A program made the translations under genes and the position numbers. From an uncultured Collinsella sp. (GTDB taxonomy: Bacteria; Actinomycetota; Coriobacteriia; Coriobacteriales; Coriobacteriaceae): DNA of 40,471 bases. Shown here in pieces: positions 15,412 through 23,865 of this stretch (position 1 is the first letter of the stretch; every line of letters begins with the position of its first letter). Below the pieces are notes generated by a model, which had not been told where the DNA came from, searched no databases, and was given only the letters and a program-made list of their open reading frames with translations. Location: NCBI GenBank assembly GCA_900548495.1, contig URKT01000005.1, positions 1-40,471 on the forward strand, written 5' to 3'.

Positions 15412-16309
15412 TGTAAAGAAACGTGGCGGATTGGGACGTGGACTCAATGCTTTGGTCTCAGAGGCCGAGTATGAGACCGGCGGTTCGGCTGCATCGGCTT
15501 CAAATGCTGCATCTGAAACAAAACTACCTATTGAGGATATCGTTCCTAACCCTAATCAGCCGCGAATTCACTTTAACGAAACTGAACTTCGCGAGTTGAG
15601 CGAGTCAATCCAAGAACATGGCGTTTTGCAGCCGCTTTTGGTTCGCAAGCATGGAAACGGCTATGAGATCATTGCTGGTGAGCGTCGTTACCAAGCTTCA
15701 AAGCTTGCTGGTCTTGAGGAACTGCCTGTCATCATTAAAGATGTTAACGATGAAGAGATGCTGGCTCTTGCTCTTATCGAAAACCTTCAACGTTCTGATC
15801 TGAATCCCGTCGAAGAGGCTAAGGGCTATCGACAGCTCATCGATGCCAGCGGTATGACCCAGGAGGCATTGTCGAGGGCGGTAAGCAAGTCACGCTCTGC
15901 AATTACAAACTCGCTGCGCCTTCTCGATCTCCCTGAAGTTGTTCAGCAGATGATTTTTGAGGGCAAACTTACTGCTGGTCATGCGCGTGCTATTCTTGCA
16001 GTTCCCTATGAGGACGCTCGAATTCGACTTGCAGAGAAGGTTGTTGCAGAGGGCCTTTCCGTAAGAGCGACAGAAAATCTCGCTCCGTTGTTTTCTGCCG
16101 GAGAGACACCTAAGACGCCGAGGCCTGCAACGCCTCAGTCTTTTAAAAAGGCTGCCCGCGTGCTTCGTCAGGTTTTTAATACCAACGTGCGTGTGAAGAG
16201 CTCGCGTGGAAAGAATAAGATTGAGATTGAGTTTAAAGACGAGGAAGAGCTCTCTCGTATTCTTGGCGAAATGATTCAGTTTGATCAAGGAGGCCAAGAT
16301 GAGGAATAA
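15404..16309 (+). CDS. parB: Chromosome-partitioning protein ParB/Spo0J
   Basis: A 301-residue CTP-dependent DNA clamp that loads at parS. The N-terminal Arg-bearing ParA-stimulating stretch is GLGRGLNALV (9-18), the CTP-binding signature is GERRYQ (92-97), box II is ENLQRSDLNP (126-135), and the parS-reading helix-turn-helix is around 151-172 (MTQEALSRAVSKSRSAITN). The C-terminal dimerisation region is basic then acidic. It starts at GTG inside the end of parA, with GAGGTGA six bases upstream, so translation is coupled. The following small gene overlaps its end by 11 bases. Confidence 0.97.
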   Translation: MPSVKKRGGLGRGLNALVSEAEYETGGSAASASNAASETKLPIEDIVPNPNQPRIHFNETELRELSESIQEHGVLQPLLVRKHGNGYEIIAGERRYQASKLAGLEELPVIIKDVNDEEMLALALIENLQRSDLNPVEEAKGYRQLIDASGMTQEALSRAVSKSRSAITNSLRLLDLPEVVQQMIFEGKLTAGHARAILAVPYEDARIRLAEKVVAEGLSVRATENLAPLFSAGETPKTPRPATPQSFKKAARVLRQVFNTNVRVKSSRGKNKIEIEFKDEEELSRILGEMIQFDQGGQDEE

Positions 16310-16553
16310 GATTTTAACTGCGATTGCATTGGCGACGACTGTCGCAGCTGGTGCCTTTGCTGGATATAAGATCGCGACAGACGATGAACTTCGAGGTCGT
16401 CTGCTTCGAGGCGCGCAAGATATCGTCGATACTTCCAAGAAGAAAATGAATGTTATGACAGAAGATGTTGCCATGCGTACAGCTCAGGTAACGAAGAATC
16501 CTAAGATTAATCAAGGTTGGGTTAGCAACCAATGGGAAAATGTAGGCTATTAG
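16299..16553 (+). CDS. Small membrane protein coupled to parB (YtxH-like)
   Basis: An 84-residue protein. Residues 3-24 form one hydrophobic segment (ILTAIALATTVAAGAFAGY), followed by a charged helix (DDELRGRLLRGAQDIVDTSKKK), the layout of YtxH-type small proteins. The ATG is chosen because AAGGAGG (16287-16293) lies 5 bases upstream; both start and ribosome site are inside parB, giving an 11-base overlap and probable coupling. It is last before the terminator. Its function is unknown. A membrane-bound partner of the partition system is an attractive guess but rests only on position. Confidence 0.75.
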   Translation: MRNKILTAIALATTVAAGAFAGYKIATDDELRGRLLRGAQDIVDTSKKKMNVMTEDVAMRTAQVTKNPKINQGWVSNQWENVGY

Positions 16554-16561
16554 GTACCTAA
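16550..16561. repeat. 12-bp palindrome TTAGGTACCTAA, copy 2
   Basis: Identical to 13046-13057 (both are followed by C). It overlaps the TAG stop of the small membrane protein gene. Confidence 0.6.
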
Positions 16562-16583
16562 CAATTACTTAGTATATTTTGAT

Positions 16584-16623
16584 GGGTCCTTGTCTGATTC
16601 ACGAGACAAGGACCCCTTATTTT
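16584..16623 (+). terminator. Terminator of the rsmG-parAB operon
   Basis: A 12-bp perfect stem (GGGTCCTTGTCT and complement) with an 8-base loop is followed by CTTATTTT. Confidence 0.85.
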
Positions 16624-16669
16624 GGCCGTAAAAAATGGGACAGGTAGCAGCTGATTCAAAATTAAGGTC

Positions 16670-16710
16670 AATAAATGAAACGGCCCCGGTTGCATATCTT
16701 GCAACCGGGG
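16670..16710 (-). terminator. Probable terminator of rlmN
   Basis: An 11-bp perfect stem (CCCCGGTTGCA and complement, loop of 5) lies 43 bases after rlmN. In the minus direction it is followed by a moderately T-rich stretch (CCGTTTCATTTATT), so it is a weaker terminator than the others. Confidence 0.6.
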
Positions 16711-16718
16711 ACGTTCGA

Positions 16719-16734
16719 TGTTTCACATGAAACG
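16719..16734. promoter_or_regulatory. Degenerate parS site
   Basis: TGTTTCACATGAAACG, two mismatches from the perfect sites 2.1 kb away, in the gap 3' of rlmN. It may be a weak ParB site or a decayed one. Confidence 0.45.
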
Positions 16735-16752
16735 TTTTGGGGTGCGACTCCC

Positions 16753-17805
16753 CTATGCGTTCTTCTGAACTTTGAAGCGCTGCTTCAGCTGTCCGCAAGC
16801 GGCGTCAATATCGTTACCACGGGAGTTACGAATCGTGGTCTCGATGCCACGGGACTCAAGACGACGCTGAAGATCCTCAACCTTATGAATCGGCGACGGC
16901 TTGAGCGGGCTACCCTCAATGTCGTTAAGCTGAATAAGGTTAACGTGGCACAGCGTTCCCTCACAGAAGTCGCAGAGCGCCTGCATCTCGGGATTCGTAT
17001 CGTTGACGCCTTCGATCATGGCATACTCATAGGTCGGGCGGCGGCCAGTCTTCTCGGTGTAGAGCTGAAGCGCCTCGTGAAGGCGAAGCAGTGTGTACTT
17101 CTTAACACCGGGCATGAGCTTGTTGCGCGTCGACTGGATGGCGGAATGCAGGGAAACGGCAAGCGTGAACTGCTCGGGGATATCGGCAAATTTGCGAATA
17201 CCGGGAATAACGCCGCTGGTAGAGACGGTGAGGTGACGAGCGCCGATACCGATGCCATCGGGGTCGTTGAGGATTCGCAGCGCCTTGAGAACCTCGTCGT
17301 AGTTGGCAAACGGCTCGCCCTGGCCCATGAAGACGACGCTCGTGGCACGCTCGCCAAAGTCGTTGGATACATGAAGTACCTGGTCGACGATCTCTTGAGC
17401 GGTCAGAGAGCGCTTGAGGCCGTTGAGACCGGTAGCGCAAAAGGCGCAGCCCATGCCACAGCCAGCCTGGGTGGAAACGCAGACGGAAAGCTTGTTACGA
17501 CGGGGCATACCGACAGTCTCGACGGAAACGCCGTCGTGGTACTCGAGCAGATACTTACGAGAGCCATCTTTGGAAACCTGCTTGGTTAGTTCAGTCGGCG
17601 TATCAAAGGCAAACGCCTCTTTAAGCTGCTCGCGGAAAGCCTTGGGAAGATTGGTCATATCGTCAAACGAACAAACGTTCTTCTCAAAGACCCATTCGAT
17701 GAGCTGCTTCGCGCGGAAGGCGGGCTGGCCAAGTTCGGCCACGAGCTCGCGAATATCGTTTTGGCTCAAGTCGCGAATGTCCTGAGATTTAGTCCTGGGA
17801 TTCAT
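16753..17805 (-). CDS. rlmN: 23S rRNA A2503 / tRNA A37 C2-methyltransferase
   Basis: A 350-residue radical-SAM methyltransferase that methylates C2 of A2503 in 23S rRNA and A37 in some tRNAs. The 4Fe-4S motif CX3CX2C is at C116, C120 and C123 (AGCGMGCAFC). The second catalytic cysteine is near C337 in DAACGQL, after RNSRGNDI. GQGEP and SLH motifs are also present. It reads against the flanking right-arm genes, so it is on the lagging strand if the origin lies near 8-11 kb. The ATG follows GAAAGG. It is RlmN rather than Cfr by context and length; the difference cannot be proven here. Confidence 0.95.
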   Translation of the reverse strand: MNPRTKSQDIRDLSQNDIRELVAELGQPAFRAKQLIEWVFEKNVCSFDDMTNLPKAFREQLKEAFAFDTPTELTKQVSKDGSRKYLLEYHDGVSVETVGMPRRNKLSVCVSTQAGCGMGCAFCATGLNGLKRSLTAQEIVDQVLHVSNDFGERATSVVFMGQGEPFANYDEVLKALRILNDPDGIGIGARHLTVSTSGVIPGIRKFADIPEQFTLAVSLHSAIQSTRNKLMPGVKKYTLLRLHEALQLYTEKTGRRPTYEYAMIEGVNDTNPEMQALCDFCEGTLCHVNLIQLNDIEGSPLKPSPIHKVEDLQRRLESRGIETTIRNSRGNDIDAACGQLKQRFKVQKNA

Positions 17806-17820
17806 GGAAGCCTTTCGATT

Positions 17821-17850
17821 TTGGGGAAACGTAGAGGGTATCGCTACAAT
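17821..17850 (+). promoter_or_regulatory. Possible promoter of ddl
   Basis: TACAAT (17845-17850) is a good -10. The best -35, TTGGGG, lies 18 bases upstream and is poor. A GGTATC direct repeat (17837 and 17853) brackets the -10. Confidence 0.4.
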
Positions 17851-17890
17851 ATGGTATCAGCTGCAGAAATTATAGAGGAGGAGTCTGCCC

Positions 17891-18856
17891 ATGCCGGGTA
17901 AAAGCCTAGAGAACATGCACGTAGCGGTCTTGGCGGGCGGTCATTCCGCCGAGCGCGAGATCTCGCTCGATTCGGGAAAGAACGTTGTGGTGGCACTGAA
18001 GGAAGCTGGCTACACCTCGGTGGAGCTGCTTGACACGGCCGCTGATGACTTTATGGTAACCATGGCGACCGGCGGATTCGATGTGGCATTTATCGCCATG
18101 CACGGCGCCGGCGGTGAGGATGGCGCCATGCAGGGTGCCATGGAGACCCTGGGTATCCCCTACACGGCCTCGGGCGTACTTGCCAGCGCCTGCGGTGCCG
18201 ACAAGGAGGTCTCTAAGCTCCTATACGCCAAGGCGGGCATTCCCATTGCTCCCGGCCTTGCGCTCGAGGTGGGCGATGAAGTCGATATCGATCATATCGT
18301 CGAGGTTTGTGGCGAGCGCTGCTTTGTGAAGCCGGCCGTCAACGGTTCCAGCTATGGCATTTCCCTGGTCCATGAGCCCTCCGAGCTGCCCGCGGCAATC
18401 GCCAAGGCGTTTGAGTACGGCGACAAAGTGCTGGTCGAGAAGTGCATCGAGGGTACCGAGATTACCGTCGGCGTATACGGCGAAGATGACGTGCGCGCCC
18501 TGCCGATTGTCGAGATTCGTAAGCCCGAGGACTGCGAGTTCTACGATCTGGACGTGAAGTATGTCGACCCTACGGACATCCATCGCATTCCGGCACAGAT
18601 TTCACCCGAGAATTACGCTCGCGCTCAGGAGCTTGCCTGTGCCGCTCACAAGGCCCTCGGTTGCCTGGGTATCTCGCGCAGCGACTTTATTGTGAGTGAG
18701 GACGGCCCCGTTATCCTCGAGACCAATACCATTCCCGGAATGACCGATACGTCGCTGTATCCGGATGAGATCCGCCACACCGAGGACATGACGTTCCCGC
18801 AGGTCTGTGACAGCTTGATCCGTATGGGCCTTCGTCGAGCGGGCATTGCATGCTAA
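17891..18856 (+). CDS. ddl: D-alanine--D-alanine ligase
   Basis: A 321-residue ATP-grasp ligase making D-Ala-D-Ala for peptidoglycan. It shows the N-terminal GGHSAEREISL motif, HGAGGEDG, the ATP-grasp lysine and loop (CFVKPAVNGSSYGIS), EGTEITVGV and the metal-binding ending ETNTIPGMTDTSLYP. The omega-loop tyrosine is kept (VKYVDPT), which fits D-Ala-D-Ala rather than D-Ala-D-Lac specificity. GAGGAGGAG precedes the ATG. Its last 7 bases overlap the dinG start, so the two are co-transcribed. Confidence 0.96.
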   Translation: MPGKSLENMHVAVLAGGHSAEREISLDSGKNVVVALKEAGYTSVELLDTAADDFMVTMATGGFDVAFIAMHGAGGEDGAMQGAMETLGIPYTASGVLASACGADKEVSKLLYAKAGIPIAPGLALEVGDEVDIDHIVEVCGERCFVKPAVNGSSYGISLVHEPSELPAAIAKAFEYGDKVLVEKCIEGTEITVGVYGEDDVRALPIVEIRKPEDCEFYDLDVKYVDPTDIHRIPAQISPENYARAQELACAAHKALGCLGISRSDFIVSEDGPVILETNTIPGMTDTSLYPDEIRHTEDMTFPQVCDSLIRMGLRRAGIAC

Positions 18857-21744
18857 TCGAGGACGCGGTTTCGTCAGGAACGCCGCAGTTCGTCATCGAC
18901 TCCTATGCCACGCTTGCCGAGCGCGCCAAAACGCAGTCCTTCGGTCTTATCGAGGAAGATGTGATTGTCCTCGATACCGAGACCACGGGTCTTTCGGTGC
19001 AGGACAACGAGCTGATCGAGATTTCGGCGGCCCGTCTTTCGGGCCGCGAGATCGTCGACCGCTTCGATACCTTCGTGCATCCCAAGCAGCTGATTCCCGC
19101 CGAGATTACCGAGCTCACGAGCATTACAAATACCGATGTGGCAGATGCCCCGTCGGCGGTTGAGGCCGTCGCCGCTCTCGCCGATTTTGTCGGTGGCTGC
19201 CCGGTGATCGCACACAACGCCACGTTCGACCGCTCGTTTATCGAGTCGGTCAAAGGCGGCGTCAACGTGAGCGATATTTGGATCGATTCGCTGGCGCTGT
19301 CGCGCATCGCGCTTCCGCGCCTGGCCTCGCACAAGCTGTCTTTTATGGCCGATCTGTTTGGCTGCGACTCGGTATCACACCGTGCCAATGCCGACGTCGA
19401 CGCCCTGTGTGGCGTATGGCGCGTGTTGCTCGTGGCGCTCACCGACTTGCCCCAGGGCCTCATGGCGCGCCTAGCCGACATGCATCCGGACGTGCCTTGG
19501 TCCTATCGTCCTATCTTCTCATTCTTGGCAGGGCAGAACCCTGGTTCCATCTTCTCTCTCAGCGCCGCTCGTGCTGACGTTCTCAAGGCCGATCGCGCCG
19601 ACGATCGGGTGGACGCCGATGAACTGCCGGTTCTCAAGATGCCGAGTCGTGAGGAGATTGAGGCAGACTATGCGCCAGGTGGCCTAGTCAATCGCATGTA
19701 TCCCACCTACGAGCCGCGTGATGAGCAGATCGCGATGGCGCTCGAGGTCCGCGATGCGCTGGTCACGGGCACTCATCGAGTAATTGAGGCAGGCACAGGC
19801 GTCGGCAAATCGATGGCCTATCTGGTACCTTTTGCCGAGGCAGCACGCCGTAACAACATCACGGTTGGTATTGCGACCAAATCGAATAATCTTGCCGACC
19901 AGCTCATGTACCATGAGCTGCCAAAACTTGCCGAGCAACTGGACGGCGGTCTGTCATTTTGCGCTCTCAAGGGGTATGACCACTATCCGTGCCTGCGCAA
20001 GCTTGAGCGCATGAGCCGCGGCCAGGTCGAGATTACCACCAAGCGCGATCCGGCGGACACGCTCACGGCGGTCGCGGTCATTATGGCGTACGTCTGCCAA
20101 TCAGCCGATGGCGACCTCGACTCGCTCGGCATTCGGTGGCGCAGCGTCAACCGTCCCGACTTTACGACGGCCTCGCGCGAGTGTGCTCGTCGCCTCTGCC
20201 CGTTTTTCCCTGATAAATGTTTGGTCCACGGCGCTCGCCGTCGTGCGGCGCATGCCGATGTGGTGGTCACCAACCATTCCCTGCTGTTCCGCAACGTCGC
20301 GGCCGAGGGCAGGATTTTGCCGCCGATTCGTCATTGGGTAATCGACGAGGCCCATTCCATCGAGCGCGAGGCGCGCCGTCAGTGGGCGCGTGTGGTGTCG
20401 GCGGACGAATCACGCGTCCTGTTCGAGCGTCTGGGTGGCTCGAGCACCGGCGCGCTAAGCCAGGTTTCCCGTGATTTGGCAACCTCCGAGGGCTCTACGC
20501 TCTATCTGGGCCTTACCGCCAAGGCGACGTCGACGGTTGCGCGCGCGAGCATGGCGATCGCCGGCGTGTTCGATGGCGTTCGCGAGCTCGGTCGCCGTGC
20601 CCGTGGGGGCTATGACAATGCCAATCTATGGATTGGCCCCGAGCTGCGCGAATCTGACGACTGGCATGATTTCTTACAGTCGGCCTACACTGGCATCGAC
20701 GCATTGGAACAAGCTGACAAGAGCGTCGACGCGCTAGTGCAAGCCGTCGCCGCCGACAAGCCAGAGGTTGTTGTCGACCTGGGTGATATCTCGCGCCGCC
20801 TGCACGAGCTGGCCGAGAACCTAAAACTCATCATTGATGGCACTGATGAACACTACGTGTATTCGCTGCAGGTCAATCGCAGGCTGCGTGCCGGCGGAGA
20901 GTCAATGACCGCAGAGCGCATCGACATTGGCGAGGCCTTGGCAACCGAGTGGCTGCCCGAGGTTCACACGGCTATCTTTGCCTCGGCGACCATGACGGTG
21001 TCCAAAAGCTTTGAGCACTTTAACCATGCGGTCGGCCTTGATCGCATCGGTGCTTCAACGTCGTCATCGCTGCACTTGGATTCGAGCTACGACTTCGATT
21101 CGAACATGGCTGTAGTCGTTGCGGGCGATATCCCCGATCCGCGCGATCGTGAGAGCTATCTTACGGCGCTCGAGCGCGTACTGGTCGACGCCCATCTTGC
21201 CATGGGCGGATCGGTGCTCACGTTGTTCACCAACCGGCGCGACATGGAGGACCTATACGCCCGCGTTGAGCCCAAGATGGCCCGTGCGGGTCTGGAGCTC
21301 AACTGCCAGCAGCGCAACTCATCTCCTCGTCGCCTGCGCGACCGGTTTATCAACGAACCGACCTCGTCGCTCTTTGCACTTAAGGCCTTTTGGGAAGGGT
21401 TTGATGCCAGCGGCGAGACGCTGCGCTGCGTCATCATTCCCAAGTTGCCGTTCTCGAGCCCCACGGACCCGCTCTCGTGCGAGCGCAACCTGCGCGAAGA
21501 CCGCGCATGGGCGCGCTATTCGCTGCCCGAGGCGGTGCTCGAGGTTAAGCAGGCCGCGGGGCGTTTGATTCGCTCGTCGACCGATAGCGGTGTGCTGATC
21601 TTGGCGGATCCTCGCCTGGTGACGAAGGGCTATGGCAAGAAGTTCTTAACGTCGCTGCCCACGAGCTCCTACCAGCGCATCGAATCGGCGCAGATCGGGC
21701 ACTATCTACAGCTGTGGCGTGCACGCCACGAGCGGCGGCGCTAA
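18850..21744 (+). CDS. dinG: DinG-family helicase with N-terminal DnaQ-like exonuclease
   Basis: A 964-residue fusion. Residues 35-195 are a DEDD 3'-5' exonuclease: ExoI DTETTG (42-47), ExoII HNATFD (122-127), ExoIII HRANADV (177-183). The rest is an XPD/DinG superfamily 2 helicase with Walker A AGTGVGKS (314-321), DEAH (499-502) and a C-terminal QAAGRLIR motif. Cys381, 445, 450 and 457 lie between the Walker motifs, where XPD and E. coli DinG carry a 4Fe-4S cluster. Bacillus-type exonuclease-DinG fusions usually lack it. The probable role is DNA repair or resolution of branched or R-loop structures. The start overlaps ddl by 7 bases. The stop interlocks with the convergent WYL gene. Confidence 0.92.
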   Translation: MLIEDAVSSGTPQFVIDSYATLAERAKTQSFGLIEEDVIVLDTETTGLSVQDNELIEISAARLSGREIVDRFDTFVHPKQLIPAEITELTSITNTDVADAPSAVEAVAALADFVGGCPVIAHNATFDRSFIESVKGGVNVSDIWIDSLALSRIALPRLASHKLSFMADLFGCDSVSHRANADVDALCGVWRVLLVALTDLPQGLMARLADMHPDVPWSYRPIFSFLAGQNPGSIFSLSAARADVLKADRADDRVDADELPVLKMPSREEIEADYAPGGLVNRMYPTYEPRDEQIAMALEVRDALVTGTHRVIEAGTGVGKSMAYLVPFAEAARRNNITVGIATKSNNLADQLMYHELPKLAEQLDGGLSFCALKGYDHYPCLRKLERMSRGQVEITTKRDPADTLTAVAVIMAYVCQSADGDLDSLGIRWRSVNRPDFTTASRECARRLCPFFPDKCLVHGARRRAAHADVVVTNHSLLFRNVAAEGRILPPIRHWVIDEAHSIEREARRQWARVVSADESRVLFERLGGSSTGALSQVSRDLATSEGSTLYLGLTAKATSTVARASMAIAGVFDGVRELGRRARGGYDNANLWIGPELRESDDWHDFLQSAYTGIDALEQADKSVDALVQAVAADKPEVVVDLGDISRRLHELAENLKLIIDGTDEHYVYSLQVNRRLRAGGESMTAERIDIGEALATEWLPEVHTAIFASATMTVSKSFEHFNHAVGLDRIGASTSSSLHLDSSYDFDSNMAVVVAGDIPDPRDRESYLTALERVLVDAHLAMGGSVLTLFTNRRDMEDLYARVEPKMARAGLELNCQQRNSSPRRLRDRFINEPTSSLFALKAFWEGFDASGETLRCVIIPKLPFSSPTDPLSCERNLREDRAWARYSLPEAVLEVKQAAGRLIRSSTDSGVLILADPRLVTKGYGKKFLTSLPTSSYQRIESAQIGHYLQLWRARHERRR

Positions 21745-22658
21745 AGCGGACAGACGAGGGCTTTTGCCATATCGCACAGACGCTTTGACAGGGCGGGGTC
21801 ATCCAAGATGCGGATGGCTCCGCCCGCTGCGATTATCTGGCTCAGCAGCCAACGCTCGGAGCCGTAATGTACGGTTACCGTTGCCATGTCTGTCCCGCTG
21901 CGCTCGATTAGGGTGATGCCGGCCCAGTCCAGATGCTCCGCCATATCGAATGGCATCAAGAGCTTTGCGCTACGCTGCGTCCGGGCAAGGGAATCGTGGA
22001 GGGATGCAACGTCCGGTGCGTGAGGCACGACGGAGTCTTCCGTCAAGGCGAGTCCCTCGATTTTATCCATGCGATAGGTGCGCTGCTCATCGACCGCGAT
22101 GTCCCAGGCAATCAGATATGTTTGGTCGCCGTTTGCCGTAATGCGCAAGGGGTCGACCAGACGCTCGCGTGGCCGTGCATCGTCCATCGAGCGATACGAG
22201 ATACGACAGCGAACGCCGTCCTGAATGGCGCAGCTCAGCTGCTGCCAGTGCGACCCGTGGTTGACGGTGTCAAAGACGTGCTGGTTATAGCCGAGCTCTT
22301 CGGGTAGAAGAGCATGTCGAATTCGAGCCGCCGCCTGGGGCTCGATCCCCAACGATTCAAGTTCGTGGTTGAGCACAGCGCCCTCGGCGGCACTCAGGCG
22401 CAGCGGTAGTACACGCCCGGCGTCACCGGTGAGGACCACGCGCTCGCCGTGGCATTCGCAGATGATACGCGCACCCGATTCTCGGTCCGCGAGCGTCGAG
22501 ACGATCTCGAGAATCTCGTCGAGCGACGCCCCCGTGATGTCAAAGCGACTGCAAATCTCGGTTCGTGTCATGCCGCTCTCGCCGGCGGCGTAGAGGGCCT
22601 CCATGATGTCGATGGCGCGCGAGAGCCTCTGCTCGCTGGTGAGTTTACGCACGGGCAT
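21741..22658 (-). CDS. WYL-domain transcriptional regulator, PafC-like
   Basis: 305 residues: an N-terminal winged-helix region (RLSRAIDIMEALY..., TRTEICSRFDITGASLDEI), then a WYL domain with the hallmark YLIAWD...RTYRMDKI, and a WCX-type C-terminus. WYL domains bind nucleic-acid ligands and control regulators. It overlaps the end of the upstream WYL gene by 14 bases, so the pair is translationally coupled, as pafB-pafC are in other actinobacteria, where the heterodimer activates DNA-damage genes. The ATG follows GAAAGGACGG at a rather long spacing. A GTG two codons later is an alternative. Equating it with PafC is inference. Confidence 0.85.
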   Translation of the reverse strand: MPVRKLTSEQRLSRAIDIMEALYAAGESGMTRTEICSRFDITGASLDEILEIVSTLADRESGARIICECHGERVVLTGDAGRVLPLRLSAAEGAVLNHELESLGIEPQAAARIRHALLPEELGYNQHVFDTVNHGSHWQQLSCAIQDGVRCRISYRSMDDARPRERLVDPLRITANGDQTYLIAWDIAVDEQRTYRMDKIEGLALTEDSVVPHAPDVASLHDSLARTQRSAKLLMPFDMAEHLDWAGITLIERSGTDMATVTVHYGSERWLLSQIIAAGGAIRILDDPALSKRLCDMAKALVCPL

Positions 22659-23667
22659 GCTCGTGCACCGTCCTTTCAATGAGGTGGTTCCACGCCTGCT
22701 TGAGCGATTTGGGGGCCATGGGCCTCATGCCGTCCATGGCGTGGGCCATGCAAAATGAGGCGGCGGCTTCAAGATCGCGCACGTCAACGGTCCAAGTCCA
22801 TCCCGAATCGGTGTGTGCGAGCTCACCTCGCCCGCGCGTGAGGCCGTTGATCATATCGATCTGCGTCTGCGGGGCGAACGAGAACGTAGCCGCAACGGGC
22901 GGGCGGTCGGCAAAATCGAATTCAAAGAACAGGTAGTCGTTGAGATTGAAGTCTGCAGGGATGGCGTAGGCCTTCGAAGGACGCCAAGCGCGAACGATAC
23001 GGTCGCAGCGGAATGTCCTGATGTCGTCGGTGACATTGTCGAGGCCGCAGAAGTACGCAACGCCCTCGCGCTCGAACATGCCGTAGACGCAGACGGTACG
23101 CTCTTTCTGCTCACCGCGTCCGTTCTGATATAAAAATCGCAGTGCGCATCGCTCGGCAAAGGCGCTCCATACCGCATCGACGGTGGGAGAGCGGCGGATC
23201 GGTGCTTCGTCCGCCGTCGTCCTGCCGGTGAGGTAGGCAATCTTGGAACGAATATCGGCAAGCGGCGCGGCAAAAGTGGATGAGCCGGCCGCTATTGTCT
23301 GGTCGATAGCGTTGAGCAGGATATCGGCGTCGTCTGCGGTGATGAGGCCGCCTGCCGCAAACGTGTGCTCGCGGTCGATTGTCCATGAGCTTTCCTCGGT
23401 CTCCTGCGCGCCGGCGGGGCGAACCTCCTTGATTAAGATGCCGCGTTCGAGCAGTTTGTCACGATCGCGCCGAAACTTGCGCTTATCCGAGTCGATATTG
23501 CCCGAGCCATATCCCAGGTCAGAATCCAAGACGATCTGCTCGGTCGTCAGCGGTTCGGGGGAGCTGTTGAGCACAAAGAAAAGATTGAGGATGCGCTGAG
23601 CCGTTTTATCGAAACTGGGCTCCGAATTCCCCTTTTTAATTGTCGCGGTCGCGTCGCTTGCCGTCAT
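22645..23667 (-). CDS. WYL-domain transcriptional regulator, PafB-like
   Basis: 340 residues: an N-terminal helix-turn-helix of the PafB type (TAQRILNLFFVLN... then DKRKFRRDRDKLLERGI), a WYL domain reading YFCGLD...RTFRCDRI, and a WCX C-terminus. It is the first gene of the tandem WYL pair. The ATG has GAGGA 5 bases upstream. With the downstream WYL gene it faces the dinG helicase tail to tail. That neighbourhood and the pair structure suggest a PafBC-like damage-response activator; no target promoter can be shown from this window. Confidence 0.85.
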   Translation of the reverse strand: MTASDATATIKKGNSEPSFDKTAQRILNLFFVLNSSPEPLTTEQIVLDSDLGYGSGNIDSDKRKFRRDRDKLLERGILIKEVRPAGAQETEESSWTIDREHTFAAGGLITADDADILLNAIDQTIAAGSSTFAAPLADIRSKIAYLTGRTTADEAPIRRSPTVDAVWSAFAERCALRFLYQNGRGEQKERTVCVYGMFEREGVAYFCGLDNVTDDIRTFRCDRIVRAWRPSKAYAIPADFNLNDYLFFEFDFADRPPVAATFSFAPQTQIDMINGLTRGRGELAHTDSGWTWTVDVRDLEAAASFCMAHAMDGMRPMAPKSLKQAWNHLIERTVHEHARA

Positions 23668-23791
23668 AGAGTCCTCGCATGAGAAGGTGGTTTGCTGCCA
23701 TGATTTTAGTCCGATATGGAGATTAGGCTATATCCTTGTCCGCTCGGGGCGTTAAGATGGCCCGAATTCGGTCGTTTGCGCTCGCTCGGGG

Positions 23792-23797
23792 TATACT
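23792..23797 (+). promoter_or_regulatory. Possible -10 element for the M28-like gene
   Basis: TATACT sits 69 bases before the start of the large membrane protein, in the 198-base gap after the WYL pair. No good -35 accompanies it. The rest of that gap shows nothing I can name. Confidence 0.3.
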
Positions 23798-23865
23798 TTC
23801 GACTATATACGGTTCTAATGTGCATGCATTGGGCCTATTTGTCGGATTATGGATGTGGAGCGCAC

